Source of the DNA: Polyangiaceae bacterium
GTDB lineage: Bacteria > Myxococcota_A > Polyangia > Polyangiales > Polyangiaceae
DNA length: 64,000 bases
Direction of reading: 5' to 3'
Assembly: GCA_013361525.1 (NCBI GenBank)
Contig: JABFXY010000039.1
Span: forward strand, 124,001-188,000
Under the pieces are notes generated by a model that saw only the letters and a program-made list of their open reading frames with translations, searched no databases and was not told where the DNA came from. Below, piece after piece: positions 10,933-22,748 of this stretch (within the stretch, counting starts at the first letter, position 1; each line of letters opens with the position of its first letter). The position numbers were made by a program, and so were the translations under genes.

Positions 10933-11123
10933 GCGAGCTCGAACTCCTTGCAGAACACGAGCGAGCGACGAGGCTCAGGGCCCGGTTCGCGATGGTCCTC
11001 GTTCGGGTAGCCCGACGCGCAACGCCCCGAGATGGGCTCGAAATGCGCGCATCGCTCGCACGTGTACGCGAGCCGGTGCTCGACGATCTCCTTTTCGAGC
11101 CGCTCGGTCCTAGCCACGATCAT
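10929..11123 (-). CDS. Small four-cysteine protein
   Basis: A 64-residue protein with the pattern TCERCAHF, GRCASGYPN and FCKEFELA, i.e. four Cys that could bind one zinc or Fe-S cluster. Family not recognised. Its ATG (11121-11123) overlaps the stop of the RlmD-like gene by four bases, and its own stop overlaps the tilS start in the same way. It is therefore translationally embedded between two RNA-modification genes, which supports it being a real gene and hints at a role near RNA modification (inference). Confidence 0.8.
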   Translation of the reverse strand: MIVARTERLEKEIVEHRLAYTCERCAHFEPISGRCASGYPNEDHREPGPEPRRSLVFCKEFELA

Positions 11124-12450
11124 GGCGAAGGCGCAGCGCCGCGTGTGAGAAGGGCGATGGTTTCCACGTGGCTCGTGTACGAAAAGAGCTCGACCGTCTC
11201 GAGGGCCGAGACGCCGTAGCCCGCCTTACTCATCACCGCGAGGTCGCGCGCGAGGGTCGGCGGGTCGCACGAGACGTAGACGATGCGCTTCGGTTTTGCC
11301 GCGGCGATCGCCGCCGATGCACGGGGCGCGCCCGCGCGCGGAGGATCCAAGACGACGACGTCGAGGCCGCGCGGAATCGACGCGGACTCTGCGTCGCCGA
11401 CGCGCAACGTCCCGGATAGGCCGCGCGATGTGAGGTTTTTCCGCGCGCATGCGACGGCGTCCGCGTTCTCTTCCACCGACGCAAACGACGAAGCGCCTCG
11501 GCACAGGCCGATCGAGAGCGTGCCGCTGCCCGCGTAGAGCTCCAGCACTTTGGCGCCGTCGGGCGAGGCGAGCGCGCGCGTCCGCTCGGCGAGCAGCGTC
11601 CCTCCCGCGTCGCTCGGCTGCGCAAATCCAGCGGTCGCGATGACCAGCGGCTCACCGTCGAAGCCGGTCGCGACCGGGTGTGGATCGCCGACGGTGATCG
11701 GCTGACGCGCTCCGCGGAGCGCTACGCGAACACCTGCGAGCGGACCTTCGGACGAGCACGCTCGGTCCGCGCTCGCGAAGAACGATCCGGGCGGCTCGCC
11801 GTCGTACGTGAGCTCCACGACCGGAAGACGCTTGCCGTCACGCATGCCGAACGCGACGCCGATCTCGCCTTCTCCGCGCGCGCGGCGATCCCCTCCGAGC
11901 CACGAGGCGACGAGTCGGGCGGCCTCGAGCAGACCTGCCTCGAGCACCAAACACGCATCGACGTCGACGAGCGTGTGCGAGCCGCGCGCGCGGTACCCGA
12001 TCTTCGCAACCCCGTGATCACATCGCAGGGCGAAGCGAGCGCGCGATCGAAGGCTCGCGTCCACCGAGAGCGTGTGCGCGACGATTTCGGGATGTGCGCC
12101 GACCGCGCGCTTGACGAGACCGGCGACGATCTCGGCGTGACGGCTTGCCTGCGCCTCACGGGCGATGTGCATCCAGTCGCATCCGCCGCAGCGTCGTGCG
12201 TGCAAACACGGCGGGTCGACGCGATCGGCGGAGGGCTCGAGAACGGCGAGGAGCCGCGCCTGAAGCTTTTTTCCCGCGGCGCGATCGACGGCGACGCGAA
12301 CGCGCTCGCCCGCGAGCACGCCGTGGACGAAGCCGACGCGGCCGTCGGGCAGACGGATGACACCTTCGCCTCCGGGAGCGAGAGACTCCACCGTGACGTC
12401 CAGCTCTCCCGTCTTGCCGGACGAGCCGTGAGCCGACGAAGTCGCCTTGC

Positions 12451-12454
<4 letters not shown>
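11120..12454 (-). CDS. RlmD/TrmA-family RNA (uracil-5-)-methyltransferase
   Basis: The family uses SAM to methylate C5 of uridine in 23S rRNA or tRNA. The 444-residue protein has an N-terminal TRAM domain (about 16-72) and the Fe-S cysteines C83, C89 and C92 (CLHARRCGGCDW). A substrate-binding middle part is followed by the Rossmann methyltransferase fold with LELYAGSGTLSIGL, the VVLDPPRAGAP motif, and the catalytic Cys in YVSCDPPTLARD. The Fe-S cluster favours RlmD/RlmC over TrmA, but the exact uridine cannot be assigned. It overlaps the kinase gene upstream and the small Cys gene downstream by four bases each (ATGA). Confidence 0.92.
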
Positions 12455-14811
<2,357 letters not shown>

Positions 14812-15021
14812 CTCGGGGCAGTCTAGCGCCGAACGGATTCGCTTTTCTAGCCGTAGTACCGCCCCGTCAGGGGCGTCCGGTCGGGTGGATGGCGGCCCCT
14901 CGGATTTGGGGGTCGAGCGGACGCGTCCGGTCCACAAGTACCGTTTTCATTGAGCGATCGACAGCCGCGCGCCGCCGGAGGCGGAACCGAAAGCGCCGAC
15001 CCTCGGATTCGCACCCTGCCG

Positions 15022-15690
15022 TCAGGGGAAAGGCTGGGCCGGCTGACCGCGCTGAAAGAAGAACCGAAAGTCACCGCTGAGATGACTCTGGTTGGGGATC
15101 GTCCCGGCGTCCGGCCCGTCCAGAACGATGTCTCGCGGGTCGCCGACCATCACGTCGAACGTCCCCTCGGTGAGCTTTTCATCGGCCTCTTTTTCGTTCG
15201 GATCGCCGTTGAAGAGCTCTGTGAAGGTGATGGTGCCCTCGGTCGCGTAGAGCACGATGTTCTGGGTGTGGCACGAGTCGAGGAGGTAGAGCGCGACGTG
15301 CACGGGCGCCGAACAGGGCTGGTCACCGCAGACCCCACCCACAGGAACGCCGGGCGGTGCGACACCCTTCGGCAGTGTCACGTCGAGTGCCTCTCCGAGG
15401 TGCTCTCGAACCGTGGGAACGTCGTCGATCAGGATGACCACGCCGTCGGAGAACTCGAGCAGGTCCGATCCGCGCTGAATGCGGATGTGCATGGTGTCGC
15501 GAAACGGATCGGCCGCGAAGAAGTCGGGCTCCAGATCGAACGCGTCGTCCCAGCAGTCGTGCGCGACGAGGAGCTCGCTCTTCGCGGAGCCGGTTCCTTC
15601 ACCGACCGAGACGCACGACGCTGCGAGAGGGCCCGCGCAGAGCGCGAAACCGATCGCTGCGACGGCTCGGCGGAAGGTCTTCGGCGTCAT
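15022..15690 (-). CDS. Secreted lipoprotein of unknown function
   Basis: The ATG at 15690 gives a 222-residue product with a signal peptide MTPKTFRRAVAAIGFALCAG and a lipobox LAASC. A second in-frame ATG at 15708 would add six residues. The mature part is beta-rich and contains paired cysteines (HDCWDDAFDLEPDFFAADP near the N-terminus, GGVCGDQPCSAPV, LLDSCH). It also has an acidic segment NGDPNEKEADEKLTEGTFDV. Family not recognised, although the WDDAFDLEPDFF region and its spacing look conserved-protein-like. It lies 40 bp downstream of mnmA on the same strand. Confidence 0.78.
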   Translation of the reverse strand: MTPKTFRRAVAAIGFALCAGPLAASCVSVGEGTGSAKSELLVAHDCWDDAFDLEPDFFAADPFRDTMHIRIQRGSDLLEFSDGVVILIDDVPTVREHLGEALDVTLPKGVAPPGVPVGGVCGDQPCSAPVHVALYLLDSCHTQNIVLYATEGTITFTELFNGDPNEKEADEKLTEGTFDVMVGDPRDIVLDGPDAGTIPNQSHLSGDFRFFFQRGQPAQPFP

Positions 15691-15730
15691 GGCATGGGCG
15701 CGCGTCATGGCCGCGAAGCGGCAGCGGTGC

Positions 15731-16813
15731 TCAGCGAAGGGCAGCGACGATCGTACCCCCGCCGAGGACGCGTGTCCCATGGTAGGCGACCGCGACCTGG
15801 CCCGGGGAGACCGCGCGCACGGGTTCGACGAAGCGAACCTCGACGGATCCGTCGTCGGCGCGCACCAGCGTGGCAGGAGCGCCTCCGTGACGCGCGCGCA
15901 CCTGCACCGTCGCATCACACGGCAGCTCGACCTCGCCCGTGAACACCGTGTCGTCCGCGAGCTTCGCGCCAGACGAAAGAAGCGCATCTTCCGAGCCGAC
16001 GGTGACGGCGCCCGTGCTCGCGTCGACCCCGACGACGAACGCCGGCTTGCCCAACGCGACGCCGAGCCCCTTGCGCTGGCCGACCGTGAATCGATGCACG
16101 CCCCCGTGCTCGCCGACCACCTGACCATCGGAGGTGACGATCGGTCCCGGCCGGACGCGCCCATCGGCGCGCTGCTCGACGAACGCGTCGTAACGACCGC
16201 TGGCGACGAAACAGAGCTCCTGGCTCTCACCTTTTGTCGCGCCGGGCAGCCGCGCCGCGACCGCCTCTGCGCGAACCTCTTCCTTCGTCGCGTCGCCGAG
16301 CGGCAGCACCAACCGGCGAAGCTCGTCGGGCCGCAGCATGTGGAGAAAGTAGCTCTGGTCCTTCCGGCCGTCGCGGCCTCGATGGAGCGACACGATGCCG
16401 TTTTCCTCGACCACGCGCGCGTAATGGCCGGTCGCGACGAACGCTGCGCCGAGTCGGTCGGCGATTGGAAGCAGCTGCCGGAGCTTCACCCCGCGGTTGC
16501 ACGAGACGCATGGGCTAGGCGTGCGACCAGCTAGGTAGTCGTCGACGAAGGGCCCGACGACGAGCTCCTGAAAGAGCTCACGGCGATCGAAGGTGTAGTG
16601 CGGGAAGCCGAGGTGGTCGGCGACCCGACGCGCGTCGTACTGATCTTCCGGCGCGCAGCAGCGACCCCGCTCCGATTCATCCGGATAGTCCCAGAGATGG
16701 AGGGTGACCCCGACCACGTCGTAACCGCGGGACAGTAAGCGCGCCGCGGCGACGGACGAGTCGACGCCTCCGCTCATCGCGACGATGACTCGAGGACGTT
16801 CGGTGCTGCTCAT
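15731..16813 (-). CDS. mnmA: tRNA-specific 2-thiouridylase MnmA
   Basis: MnmA adds sulfur to U34 of tRNA-Lys, -Glu and -Gln using ATP and a persulfide delivered from IscS. The 360-residue protein starts at the ATG at 16811-16813, directly before the PP-loop AMSGGVDSS (12-20). The two redox/catalytic cysteines are visible: C102 in SPCVSCN and C201 in SQELCFVA. The C-terminus has the expected beta-barrel with TVGQRKGLG and the final VAVAYHGTRVLGGG. The sulfur donor iscS is encoded 25 kb away in this window. It is divergent from the response-regulator gene (187 bp shared upstream region). Confidence 0.96.
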   Translation of the reverse strand: MSSTERPRVIVAMSGGVDSSVAAARLLSRGYDVVGVTLHLWDYPDESERGRCCAPEDQYDARRVADHLGFPHYTFDRRELFQELVVGPFVDDYLAGRTPSPCVSCNRGVKLRQLLPIADRLGAAFVATGHYARVVEENGIVSLHRGRDGRKDQSYFLHMLRPDELRRLVLPLGDATKEEVRAEAVAARLPGATKGESQELCFVASGRYDAFVEQRADGRVRPGPIVTSDGQVVGEHGGVHRFTVGQRKGLGVALGKPAFVVGVDASTGAVTVGSEDALLSSGAKLADDTVFTGEVELPCDATVQVRARHGGAPATLVRADDGSVEVRFVEPVRAVSPGQVAVAYHGTRVLGGGTIVAALR

Positions 16814-17000
16814 TTTTTCGGGTGGGGAAGGCCCCTGCGTCCTCGACGAGCGACAAAGATGAGCCCGGACCGAGGATGAAGTAAGGTCGCGCCGCTCGGG
16901 TGCGGAGGACGGGGGCTTGGTAGCGCCCCGCGGGAGCTCGGGCTTTCGGCCTCGCCATTTGGCCGACTCCCAGACCCGCGTGATACCGTCTTTCCGAGAA

Positions 17001-18503
17001 ATGTCCAAAGGCCGCGTCCTTGTCATCGACGACGACGAGTGGGTCTGCCGCCTGCTCGCCGTGGCGATGAGGGAGGCAGGCTTCGAGGTCACGATCACCG
17101 AGAACGCGGCGGACGGTTTCGCAAGCGCGACGGAGCAGCTGCCGGACTGCATCGTTTGCGACGTCGATCTGCCGGATCACAACGGCTATTGGGTCGCGAA
17201 GAAGATTCGCTCGCACCCGTCGAGGGTCGCCACCGCACCGTTCGTTTTCCTCTCCGGGCTCGACGATCGAGAACATCGCCTCGAGGGCTTCCAGGTCGGC
17301 GGAGACGCGTACCTCACAAAGCCGTTTCGGATCGACGAGGTCGTCGCGCAGGTCGACGCGTTGATCCAGATGGCGGCGCGCCTGCGCAGAGCGCGGCAAA
17401 CGCTCACGTCGATGCCGCCGCCGGACGCCGCGATGCTCGGCGATCTCGCGCAGATGTCGGTCGGCACGCTCCTCACACTGCTCGATCTGGAGCGGCGCAG
17501 CGGGGTGCTCGAGCTGAAGAGCGGCCACCAAAAAGCGCAGATTCGCATCGTCGTCGGGACGATCGTCGCGACCACGATCGACGACGCACCCGCGGTCCCG
17601 CTCGACACGATCCGTCGCGCGATGGGCTGGCCGACCGGAAAGTTCTCGTTCACGCCCTCCGAAGATCGCGAGACCCCGACGGCCGAAGCATCTCCGATCA
17701 ACGGGCTTCTCATGGAAGCCGCGCGCCTCGAGGACGAGGAGCGCGCGAACGAAGGGCGGCCGAGCGTGACGAGGAGCGCGCCGTGGAAAGAGACGGTCGC
17801 GCGCGCGACACCTCGCCCCTTCCCGACCCCTTCGAGCGCACCGGCCGGTTTCGAGCCGAGCCCGTTCACGCCGCGACCGCCGGCTGCGGGTGCGGAGCGC
17901 GCCCAGCCCAGCGAAACACCGCCGGCCGAGCCGTTTCGTGCTCCGCCCGCGCCGATCGCGCCCTCGCCGATCGCCGCGTCGGTGCCTGCACCGGCGACCG
18001 ATCGATCGAGCGGCGTGTTGCCCCCGCCACCCCGCACGTCGATCGCGAGACCGCTCCCGGCCGCGCGGCCCGCGCTGCATCCTCGCGCCGCGGACACGGC
18101 GAGCGCAGCGATCCCTCAGGCGCCGAAATCACCGCTCGATCCGAAACCACCGATCGCGCCGAAGCCTGCATTACCCGCGCCCGCGAAGCTTCCGGCGATC
18201 GGGACGCCGGGCGCCGGGGGCATCGCGAGGCCTGCGAAACCGCCGCTTCCGGGTCGCACGGGCTTCAGCCCACAGCTTCGATCGCTCTCGCCCGCTCGCG
18301 GGATTCGCGCCGTGTCCCCGCCCACGCCGCCGGTGCAACCGGTGCTCACCGACTCGACGCGCCCCACGGAGCAACCGGGCGCACCGTCGAGCCCGGGACC
18401 TGATTCGGTCGACGAAGGTTGGAGCACGCCGCCGCGCGCGCCTTCGAAGGACGAGCCGCTCGGACTCGAAGAGACCGGCACGTCGACGAAAGACGTCAAG
18501 TAG
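17001..18503 (+). CDS. Response regulator with DUF4388/PatA-type domain
   Basis: The 500-residue protein has an N-terminal receiver domain (1-125) with the acidic pocket IDDDEW (9-14), the phosphoacceptor Asp54 in CDVDLPDHNG and Lys107 in YLTKPF. A DUF4388-type domain follows (about 145-230), recognisable from LAQMSVGTLLTLLDLERRSG and WPTGKFSFTP. The last 250 residues are a Pro/Ala-rich, probably disordered region. There is no DNA-binding domain, so it more likely acts through protein contacts, as related proteins in gliding and polarity control do (family inference). The start at 17001 follows CCGAGAA. It overlaps the convergent protease gene by 8 bp. Confidence 0.9.
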   Translation: MSKGRVLVIDDDEWVCRLLAVAMREAGFEVTITENAADGFASATEQLPDCIVCDVDLPDHNGYWVAKKIRSHPSRVATAPFVFLSGLDDREHRLEGFQVGGDAYLTKPFRIDEVVAQVDALIQMAARLRRARQTLTSMPPPDAAMLGDLAQMSVGTLLTLLDLERRSGVLELKSGHQKAQIRIVVGTIVATTIDDAPAVPLDTIRRAMGWPTGKFSFTPSEDRETPTAEASPINGLLMEAARLEDEERANEGRPSVTRSAPWKETVARATPRPFPTPSSAPAGFEPSPFTPRPPAAGAERAQPSETPPAEPFRAPPAPIAPSPIAASVPAPATDRSSGVLPPPPRTSIARPLPAARPALHPRAADTASAAIPQAPKSPLDPKPPIAPKPALPAPAKLPAIGTPGAGGIARPAKPPLPGRTGFSPQLRSLSPARGIRAVSPPTPPVQPVLTDSTRPTEQPGAPSSPGPDSVDEGWSTPPRAPSKDEPLGLEETGTSTKDVK

Positions 18504-19242
18504 CCGAAACGTCGGCGCGCTCGAGCTCGTCGTCTCTCCCGACGATGTCGTGCGTCTTCAAGAACCCGAGGTTCGTCCCGTTGATCAGCGCGTGTGCGAC
18601 GACCGGGCCGAGGACGGATCCCGTCGCGACGAACAGCGCACCGAGCCCCAGGCCGACCGCGCCGGCCCAAGCAGCCCACACCCAGCGGCTCGGCCCGCGC
18701 ACCTGGTGCAAGAAGCCGAAGAGCAGCGTCGAAACGACGAGTCCGATCGTAGGCACGAGAAACGAGCGGAAAAACAGCTCTTCGCCGAGGCTCGAGAGCA
18801 CGGCGACGAGCCAGATCTCTTTCGGTCCGAAGCGTCGCGCCACGGGCTGCAGCTCGAGGTGGAGCCTCTGTGCCCAGCGATAACGAAGCACGGTGAAGCG
18901 CGTGAGCAGGACGATCGCGAACGCGAACGCGACACCGAGTGCGATGCTGAGCGGCATCCTCGCGAGCAGTGGCCAATCGAGCCAGGGCCGAGGATGCTCG
19001 AGCGGTCGCCCTCCCGCGAAGAAGTAGGCGAGCACCGCTCCGACCGCACCGAGCGTGCCGTATGCAATCGTCACGAGGCGCGCGAGCGAGCGATCGCCGT
19101 CGGCAGCGAGGGCGGGCGCCGAGCGGAGCGCGAACGACACGCCCGACTTTCGCGATCGCCGCGCGCGCGGCTTCGCTTGGTCGCGCAATAGGCGGGGACC
19201 GAGCCCGTTGCGAAGAAAACCTCTCGTCAACTCGCGGCCCAT
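18496..19242 (-). CDS. CPBP-family intramembrane metalloprotease
   Basis: A 248-residue integral membrane protein of the CPBP (Rce1/CAAX-like) family. Its diagnostic motifs are in order: EELFFR (154-159), the FGFLHQ histidine (179) and HALIN (217-221), which together form the metal and catalytic site. Five or six hydrophobic segments are visible between 55 and 225, after a basic N-terminal stretch of about 35 residues. Family members process peptides or prenylated proteins, or lend bacteriocin immunity; the substrate here is unknown. It is divergent from purQ. Confidence 0.87.
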   Translation of the reverse strand: MGRELTRGFLRNGLGPRLLRDQAKPRARRSRKSGVSFALRSAPALAADGDRSLARLVTIAYGTLGAVGAVLAYFFAGGRPLEHPRPWLDWPLLARMPLSIALGVAFAFAIVLLTRFTVLRYRWAQRLHLELQPVARRFGPKEIWLVAVLSSLGEELFFRSFLVPTIGLVVSTLLFGFLHQVRGPSRWVWAAWAGAVGLGLGALFVATGSVLGPVVAHALINGTNLGFLKTHDIVGRDDELERADVSAT

Positions 19243-19380
19243 GACGCTCGTCGAGTTTCTATGCCACAGCGCCGGCGACCCGTCCGCGCCATTGTCGGGC
19301 TAGCTCGACAATCGCGGAGAACTGTGCGGCCGTCGCGCGCAAAATCGAACATCCACAATCCGCTCGGTAGCCGGTTGAAA

Positions 19381-20151
19381 GTGCGCTACACGAACGCCGT
19401 GCACGCGGCCGTCGTCGTTTTCCCCGGCTCCAACGCAGACGCGGAGTTGATCCGCACCCTCCGTGACGTCGTCGGCGTCCGCACGAGCGTCGCCTGGCAC
19501 GGCGACTCGGCCCTGCCCGACGCGGTGGATCTCGTCGCGATCCCCGGAGGCTTCTCGTACGGCGATTACCTGCGGTGCGGCGCCATCGCGCGCACGAGCC
19601 CGATCGTCGCGGACATTCGCCGCCACGCCGAGCGCGGCGGGCTGGTCCTCGGCATCTGCAACGGCTTTCAGATCCTCACCGAGTGTGGGCTCCTCCCGGG
19701 CGCGCTGACCCGCAACGCGCACCTGCGCTTCGAGTGTCGCGACATCTTCCTGCGACCCCGCGCGAAGGGCCCGTTCACGTCTTCGATTCTCGCGAAGAAG
19801 CAGATGGTGCTGCGCCTTCCGATCGCGCACGCCGAAGGTCGATACCAGGTATCGAGCGCCACACTGGCGGACCTCAAGCGCGCGACCGACGCCGGCGACG
19901 GCGACGTCTCGCCGGCGATCGCGTTCGACTACGTCGATCGGAACGGCGCGGTCGTCGAAGCAGCAAACCCGAACGGTTCGATCGAGTCGATCGCGGGTGT
20001 GTACGGCGGCCCGAAGCGAAACGTCATGGGCTTGATGCCGCACCCCGAACGCATGAGCGAGCCGCTGCACGGCGGCGAAGACGGACGGCTACTCTTCGAG
20101 GCAGCGGTGGAGAGCGCGGCGCGCGCGCCCAGCGGAGCCAAAGCGTCATGA
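19381..20151 (+). CDS. purQ: Phosphoribosylformylglycinamidine synthase glutaminase subunit PurQ
   Basis: PurQ supplies ammonia from glutamine for step 4 of purine synthesis, together with PurL and PurS (not in this window). The protein has the starting strand AAVVVFPGSNADAEL, the GGFSYGDYLRCGAIAR motif, the nucleophile Cys in GICNGFQILTECGLLPG, and the His/Glu pair in LMPHPERM. The start is GTG at 19381 or GTG at 19399 (the latter would give VHAAVVVFPG at the N-terminus); no clear ribosome-binding site separates them. Its TGA overlaps the next gene's ATG (ATGA). Confidence 0.94.
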   Translation: MRYTNAVHAAVVVFPGSNADAELIRTLRDVVGVRTSVAWHGDSALPDAVDLVAIPGGFSYGDYLRCGAIARTSPIVADIRRHAERGGLVLGICNGFQILTECGLLPGALTRNAHLRFECRDIFLRPRAKGPFTSSILAKKQMVLRLPIAHAEGRYQVSSATLADLKRATDAGDGDVSPAIAFDYVDRNGAVVEAANPNGSIESIAGVYGGPKRNVMGLMPHPERMSEPLHGGEDGRLLFEAAVESAARAPSGAKAS

Positions 20152-20870
20152 CGGAGCTCGGGGGCGGGTTCGACATCTACGCGCACCTTCGCGAGCGGCC
20201 GAGCCCGCAGATGGTGTGCCCGCACTGTCGAGGTGTCGGCGGCGTCGAGCCCCATCCCGAGCTCGTGCTGGTCTGCAAGCTGTGCGGCGCTCCGCGGATC
20301 ACGATGCCCGACGGCATGCCGAACGATCCTTCGTCTTTCGCGCAGCTACAGAAGGCGGATCGCGCACGCAAGAAGCGCGGCTTCCTCGGCGGTCTCGGGG
20401 TGATCGGCGGTGTCGGCGCAGCCTTCGGCGTGTTCGTCGCGCTCCTCACGCTCCTCTTCGGCGGCTTCGCCTGGAGCATGGTGCCGTTCATTCTCTTCGT
20501 CGTACCTTCGATCGCCGCACTGCTCTACGCGCGAAGTGCGCGCACCTCCGCGACGAAGGAGGTCGCTGCGAGCATCGACGCCGCGTGGATGGCCGCCGCG
20601 GCGGATCTGGTGCGCGCGGGCAAGGTGCGGAACGCGCAAGATCTCGTGCGAGCGACAGGCGTCGATCCCGCGCGCGCTCAGCAGGTGATGACGATGCTCA
20701 GCGTCGATGCCGACATCGGCGCGCCGCACGTGCGCATCGACGCGGGCCCGGTCGTCGCGCAGGTCCCTGCCGATCCGCGCTTCGCCGCATTGGAAGCTCG
20801 TGAGCGCGAGGCGGAGACCGAAGCCAGCGCGGTACTCGACGATGCGCGAGCCAAAAACCGTACGAACTGA
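20148..20870 (+). CDS. Membrane protein with N-terminal zinc ribbon
   Basis: The ATG at 20148 overlaps the purQ stop. The 240-residue product begins with a zinc-ribbon-like pair, VCPHCRG and VCKLCGAPR (about 22-52). Two hydrophobic segments follow (GFLGGLGVIGGVGAAFGVFV and WSMVPFILFVVPSIAALLY), then a helical cytoplasmic region with an AQDLVRATGVDPARAQQVM segment that looks like a small helix-turn-helix. No precise family recognised. It probably shares a transcript with purQ and overlaps the following methyltransferase gene by 29 bp. Confidence 0.82.
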   Translation: MTELGGGFDIYAHLRERPSPQMVCPHCRGVGGVEPHPELVLVCKLCGAPRITMPDGMPNDPSSFAQLQKADRARKKRGFLGGLGVIGGVGAAFGVFVALLTLLFGGFAWSMVPFILFVVPSIAALLYARSARTSATKEVAASIDAAWMAAAADLVRAGKVRNAQDLVRATGVDPARAQQVMTMLSVDADIGAPHVRIDAGPVVAQVPADPRFAALEAREREAETEASAVLDDARAKNRTN

Positions 20871-22110
20871 TCGCGAAGTGCCCGGCGCGGAGCGCGAGAA
20901 GGCGCAGCGCCGATCGCTCACGCACGTCGGCGGCGAGACGCGGACGCGCGGTGACCGTGACGTCGCGCTCCTCCTCGCGAAGGCGCTGGACGTCGGCTCG
21001 AGCATCGAGTCCGACCAAGCCGAGGCGGAGGCGCGCGCCCACGTCCACGGCTTCCACACCTATCCCGCGCGGATGCACCCCGGCACCGCGCGCCGCTTGA
21101 TCGAGTCGTTCAGTCGCGAGGGGGATCGCGTCCTCGATCCGTTCTGCGGGAGCGGAACCGTCCTCGTCGAGGCGCGCGCAGCGAAACGCGTCGCGCTCGG
21201 CGTCGATTTGAACCCGCTCGCGGTGCGTCTCGCGCGACGAAAGGTGACGCCGTCGAACGAAGCGGAGCGCGCCGCGATCCTCGACGCCGCGAAGACGGTC
21301 GCAGAGGTCGCCGAATCGCGTCGTCTCGCCAAAGCCGGCGCGAGCCGTCGCTACGGCAAAGAAGACGTCGCCCTCTTCGATCCACACGTGCTGCTCGAGC
21401 TCGACGGTCTGCGGACCGGCGTCGAATCGCTCCCGGTCGGTGTTCCGCGCGACACCCTCGCCCTCGTCCTCTCGTCGATCCTGGTCAAGCTCAGCCGAAA
21501 GGCCGGGGACACCTCGGACACCGGGCGCAAGGCGCGGATCGCGGCCGGCTTCCCGACGCGCGTGTTCCTCGACAAGACGCGCGAGCTCACCGAGCGCTTC
21601 GCCGCGATCGAGGAGGCGCTCGTCGCCGGTCCCGACGCACGCGTCGACGAGGGAGATGCGCGCAGCCTGCGTCACATCGGTCCGTCGACGGTGAGCCTCG
21701 TCGTCTCGTCGCCCCCATACGCCGGCGTCTACGACTACCTCGAGCATCACCGCATGCGTTTGCGCTGGCTCGGCCTGCATGATCGCAAGCTCGAGCACTC
21801 GGAGATCGGGGCGCGCCGACAGCTCGCAAAAATGCCGACGGCGGATGCCTGGCAGGCGTTCTTCGATCAGATGTGCGACGTCTTGGCTGCCGTTCGTCGT
21901 GTGCTGGTTCCTGGCGGAAAGGTTGCGCTCGTCATCGGCGACGCGACCCGCGGGCGTGACGTCCTCGCCTCCGACGAGCTCATCGCCGACGCCGGGACGC
22001 AAAACCATTTCGAGGTCACGGCCGTCGGGTCGCAGAGCCGGCCGAACTTCTACGGTCAGGCGAAGACGAAGCTCGAGCACGTCGTGCTGCTCACCAAGCA
22101 GCGCGCCTGA
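20842..22110 (+). CDS. Orphan SAM-dependent DNA methyltransferase (N4/N6 type)
   Basis: A 422-residue protein with the amino-methyltransferase layout of the DNA methylase N4/N6 families. GFHTYPARMHP (70-80) is followed by the SAM-binding DPFCGSGT (99-106) and, far downstream, the catalytic SSPPYAG (289-295); a VPGGKVALVIGD strand sits near the end. The SPPY form of motif IV is more common in N4-cytosine enzymes. No restriction endonuclease is adjacent, so this looks like a solitary methyltransferase. The ATG at 20842 lies inside the end of the preceding gene in another frame. Confidence 0.85.
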   Translation: MREPKTVRTDREVPGAEREKAQRRSLTHVGGETRTRGDRDVALLLAKALDVGSSIESDQAEAEARAHVHGFHTYPARMHPGTARRLIESFSREGDRVLDPFCGSGTVLVEARAAKRVALGVDLNPLAVRLARRKVTPSNEAERAAILDAAKTVAEVAESRRLAKAGASRRYGKEDVALFDPHVLLELDGLRTGVESLPVGVPRDTLALVLSSILVKLSRKAGDTSDTGRKARIAAGFPTRVFLDKTRELTERFAAIEEALVAGPDARVDEGDARSLRHIGPSTVSLVVSSPPYAGVYDYLEHHRMRLRWLGLHDRKLEHSEIGARRQLAKMPTADAWQAFFDQMCDVLAAVRRVLVPGGKVALVIGDATRGRDVLASDELIADAGTQNHFEVTAVGSQSRPNFYGQAKTKLEHVVLLTKQRA

Positions 22111-22134
22111 TCCGAAAGGAAACGGGGGTTCTTG

Positions 22135-22524
22135 ATGAAGACCAGCGCGGTTGTCCTTCTCGCCACGGCCTGCCTCGCCGGATGTGGCAACACCTCCACG
22201 ACGTCGGGGACGACATCGGCAACGGCGACGGGGACCGTGTCGGCCGCGCCGTCGGCGACCGGCGCGATCGGTGTCGCCGAGTGCGACGAGTACATCACGC
22301 GCGTCCGCGCATGCATCGCGACCGCGCCCGCCGAAGAACGTGAGCAACGCACGAAGAGCGTCGACGACATCGAGAAGACTTGGAAGTCGCAGGCCGCGTC
22401 GGCGGTCTCGCGCGAGCAGATGCTCACCGCGTGCAAGAGCTCGCTGAAGGCGCTCGACGAAGGCCCCGGATGCAAAGCCGCGTCGTCCGCTTCATCGGCC
22501 GCGCCCTCTGCATCGGCGCCGTAG
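22135..22524 (+). CDS. Small lipoprotein, paralogue of the 22749 gene
   Basis: A 129-residue lipoprotein: MKTSAVVLLATACLAGCGNT, a Ser/Thr/Ala linker, then a helical domain with four Cys (ECDEYITRVRACI, LTACKSSLKA, GPGCKAAS) and a low-complexity Ala/Ser end. The domain matches the gene starting at 22749 in order and spacing: Cys-Asp-x-Tyr, then Ala-Cys, then a helix, then Cys-Lys. The ATG at 22135 follows GGAAACGGGGG. Function unknown; probably periplasmic-facing. Confidence 0.8.
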   Translation: MKTSAVVLLATACLAGCGNTSTTSGTTSATATGTVSAAPSATGAIGVAECDEYITRVRACIATAPAEEREQRTKSVDDIEKTWKSQAASAVSREQMLTACKSSLKALDEGPGCKAASSASSAAPSASAP

Positions 22525-22600
22525 CTCCGACGAACATCCGACACTGTCGAAGTGAGCACCCAAAAACGCGAAGGTCGACGACGATCTCCAGGTGAGCGCC

Positions 22601-22644
22601 GACAATTCGAAGACAACTTCGAGACAACTGGTCGACAATCGCGA
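22601..22644. promoter_or_regulatory. Four phased 11-bp repeats, possible operator
   Basis: GACAA starts at 22601, 22612, 22623 and 22634, exactly 11 bp apart, with partly conserved following bases (TTCGAA, CTTCGA, CTGGTC, TCGCGA). Sites repeated once per helical turn place binding surfaces on the same DNA face, as at many operators. The array lies in the 224-bp gap about 105 bp upstream of the GTG of the second small lipoprotein. A possible promoter (around TTGTTCTAAAACG, 22670-22682) lies just downstream of the array. Confidence 0.5.
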
Positions 22645-22748
22645 ATTTCAGCCGAAACGCTGTCGATTCTTGTTCTAAAACGCGTCGTCCGTGGCAGTAT
22701 CCGCCGCCGTTACCGGACAGCGCGAGTGCTGTCGGAGGGAGGACTCCT

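Noticed and set aside
15691..16230. Upstream extension of the lipoprotein frame at 15022
   Set aside because: It overlaps mnmA in another frame; the signal peptide and lipobox start at 15690.
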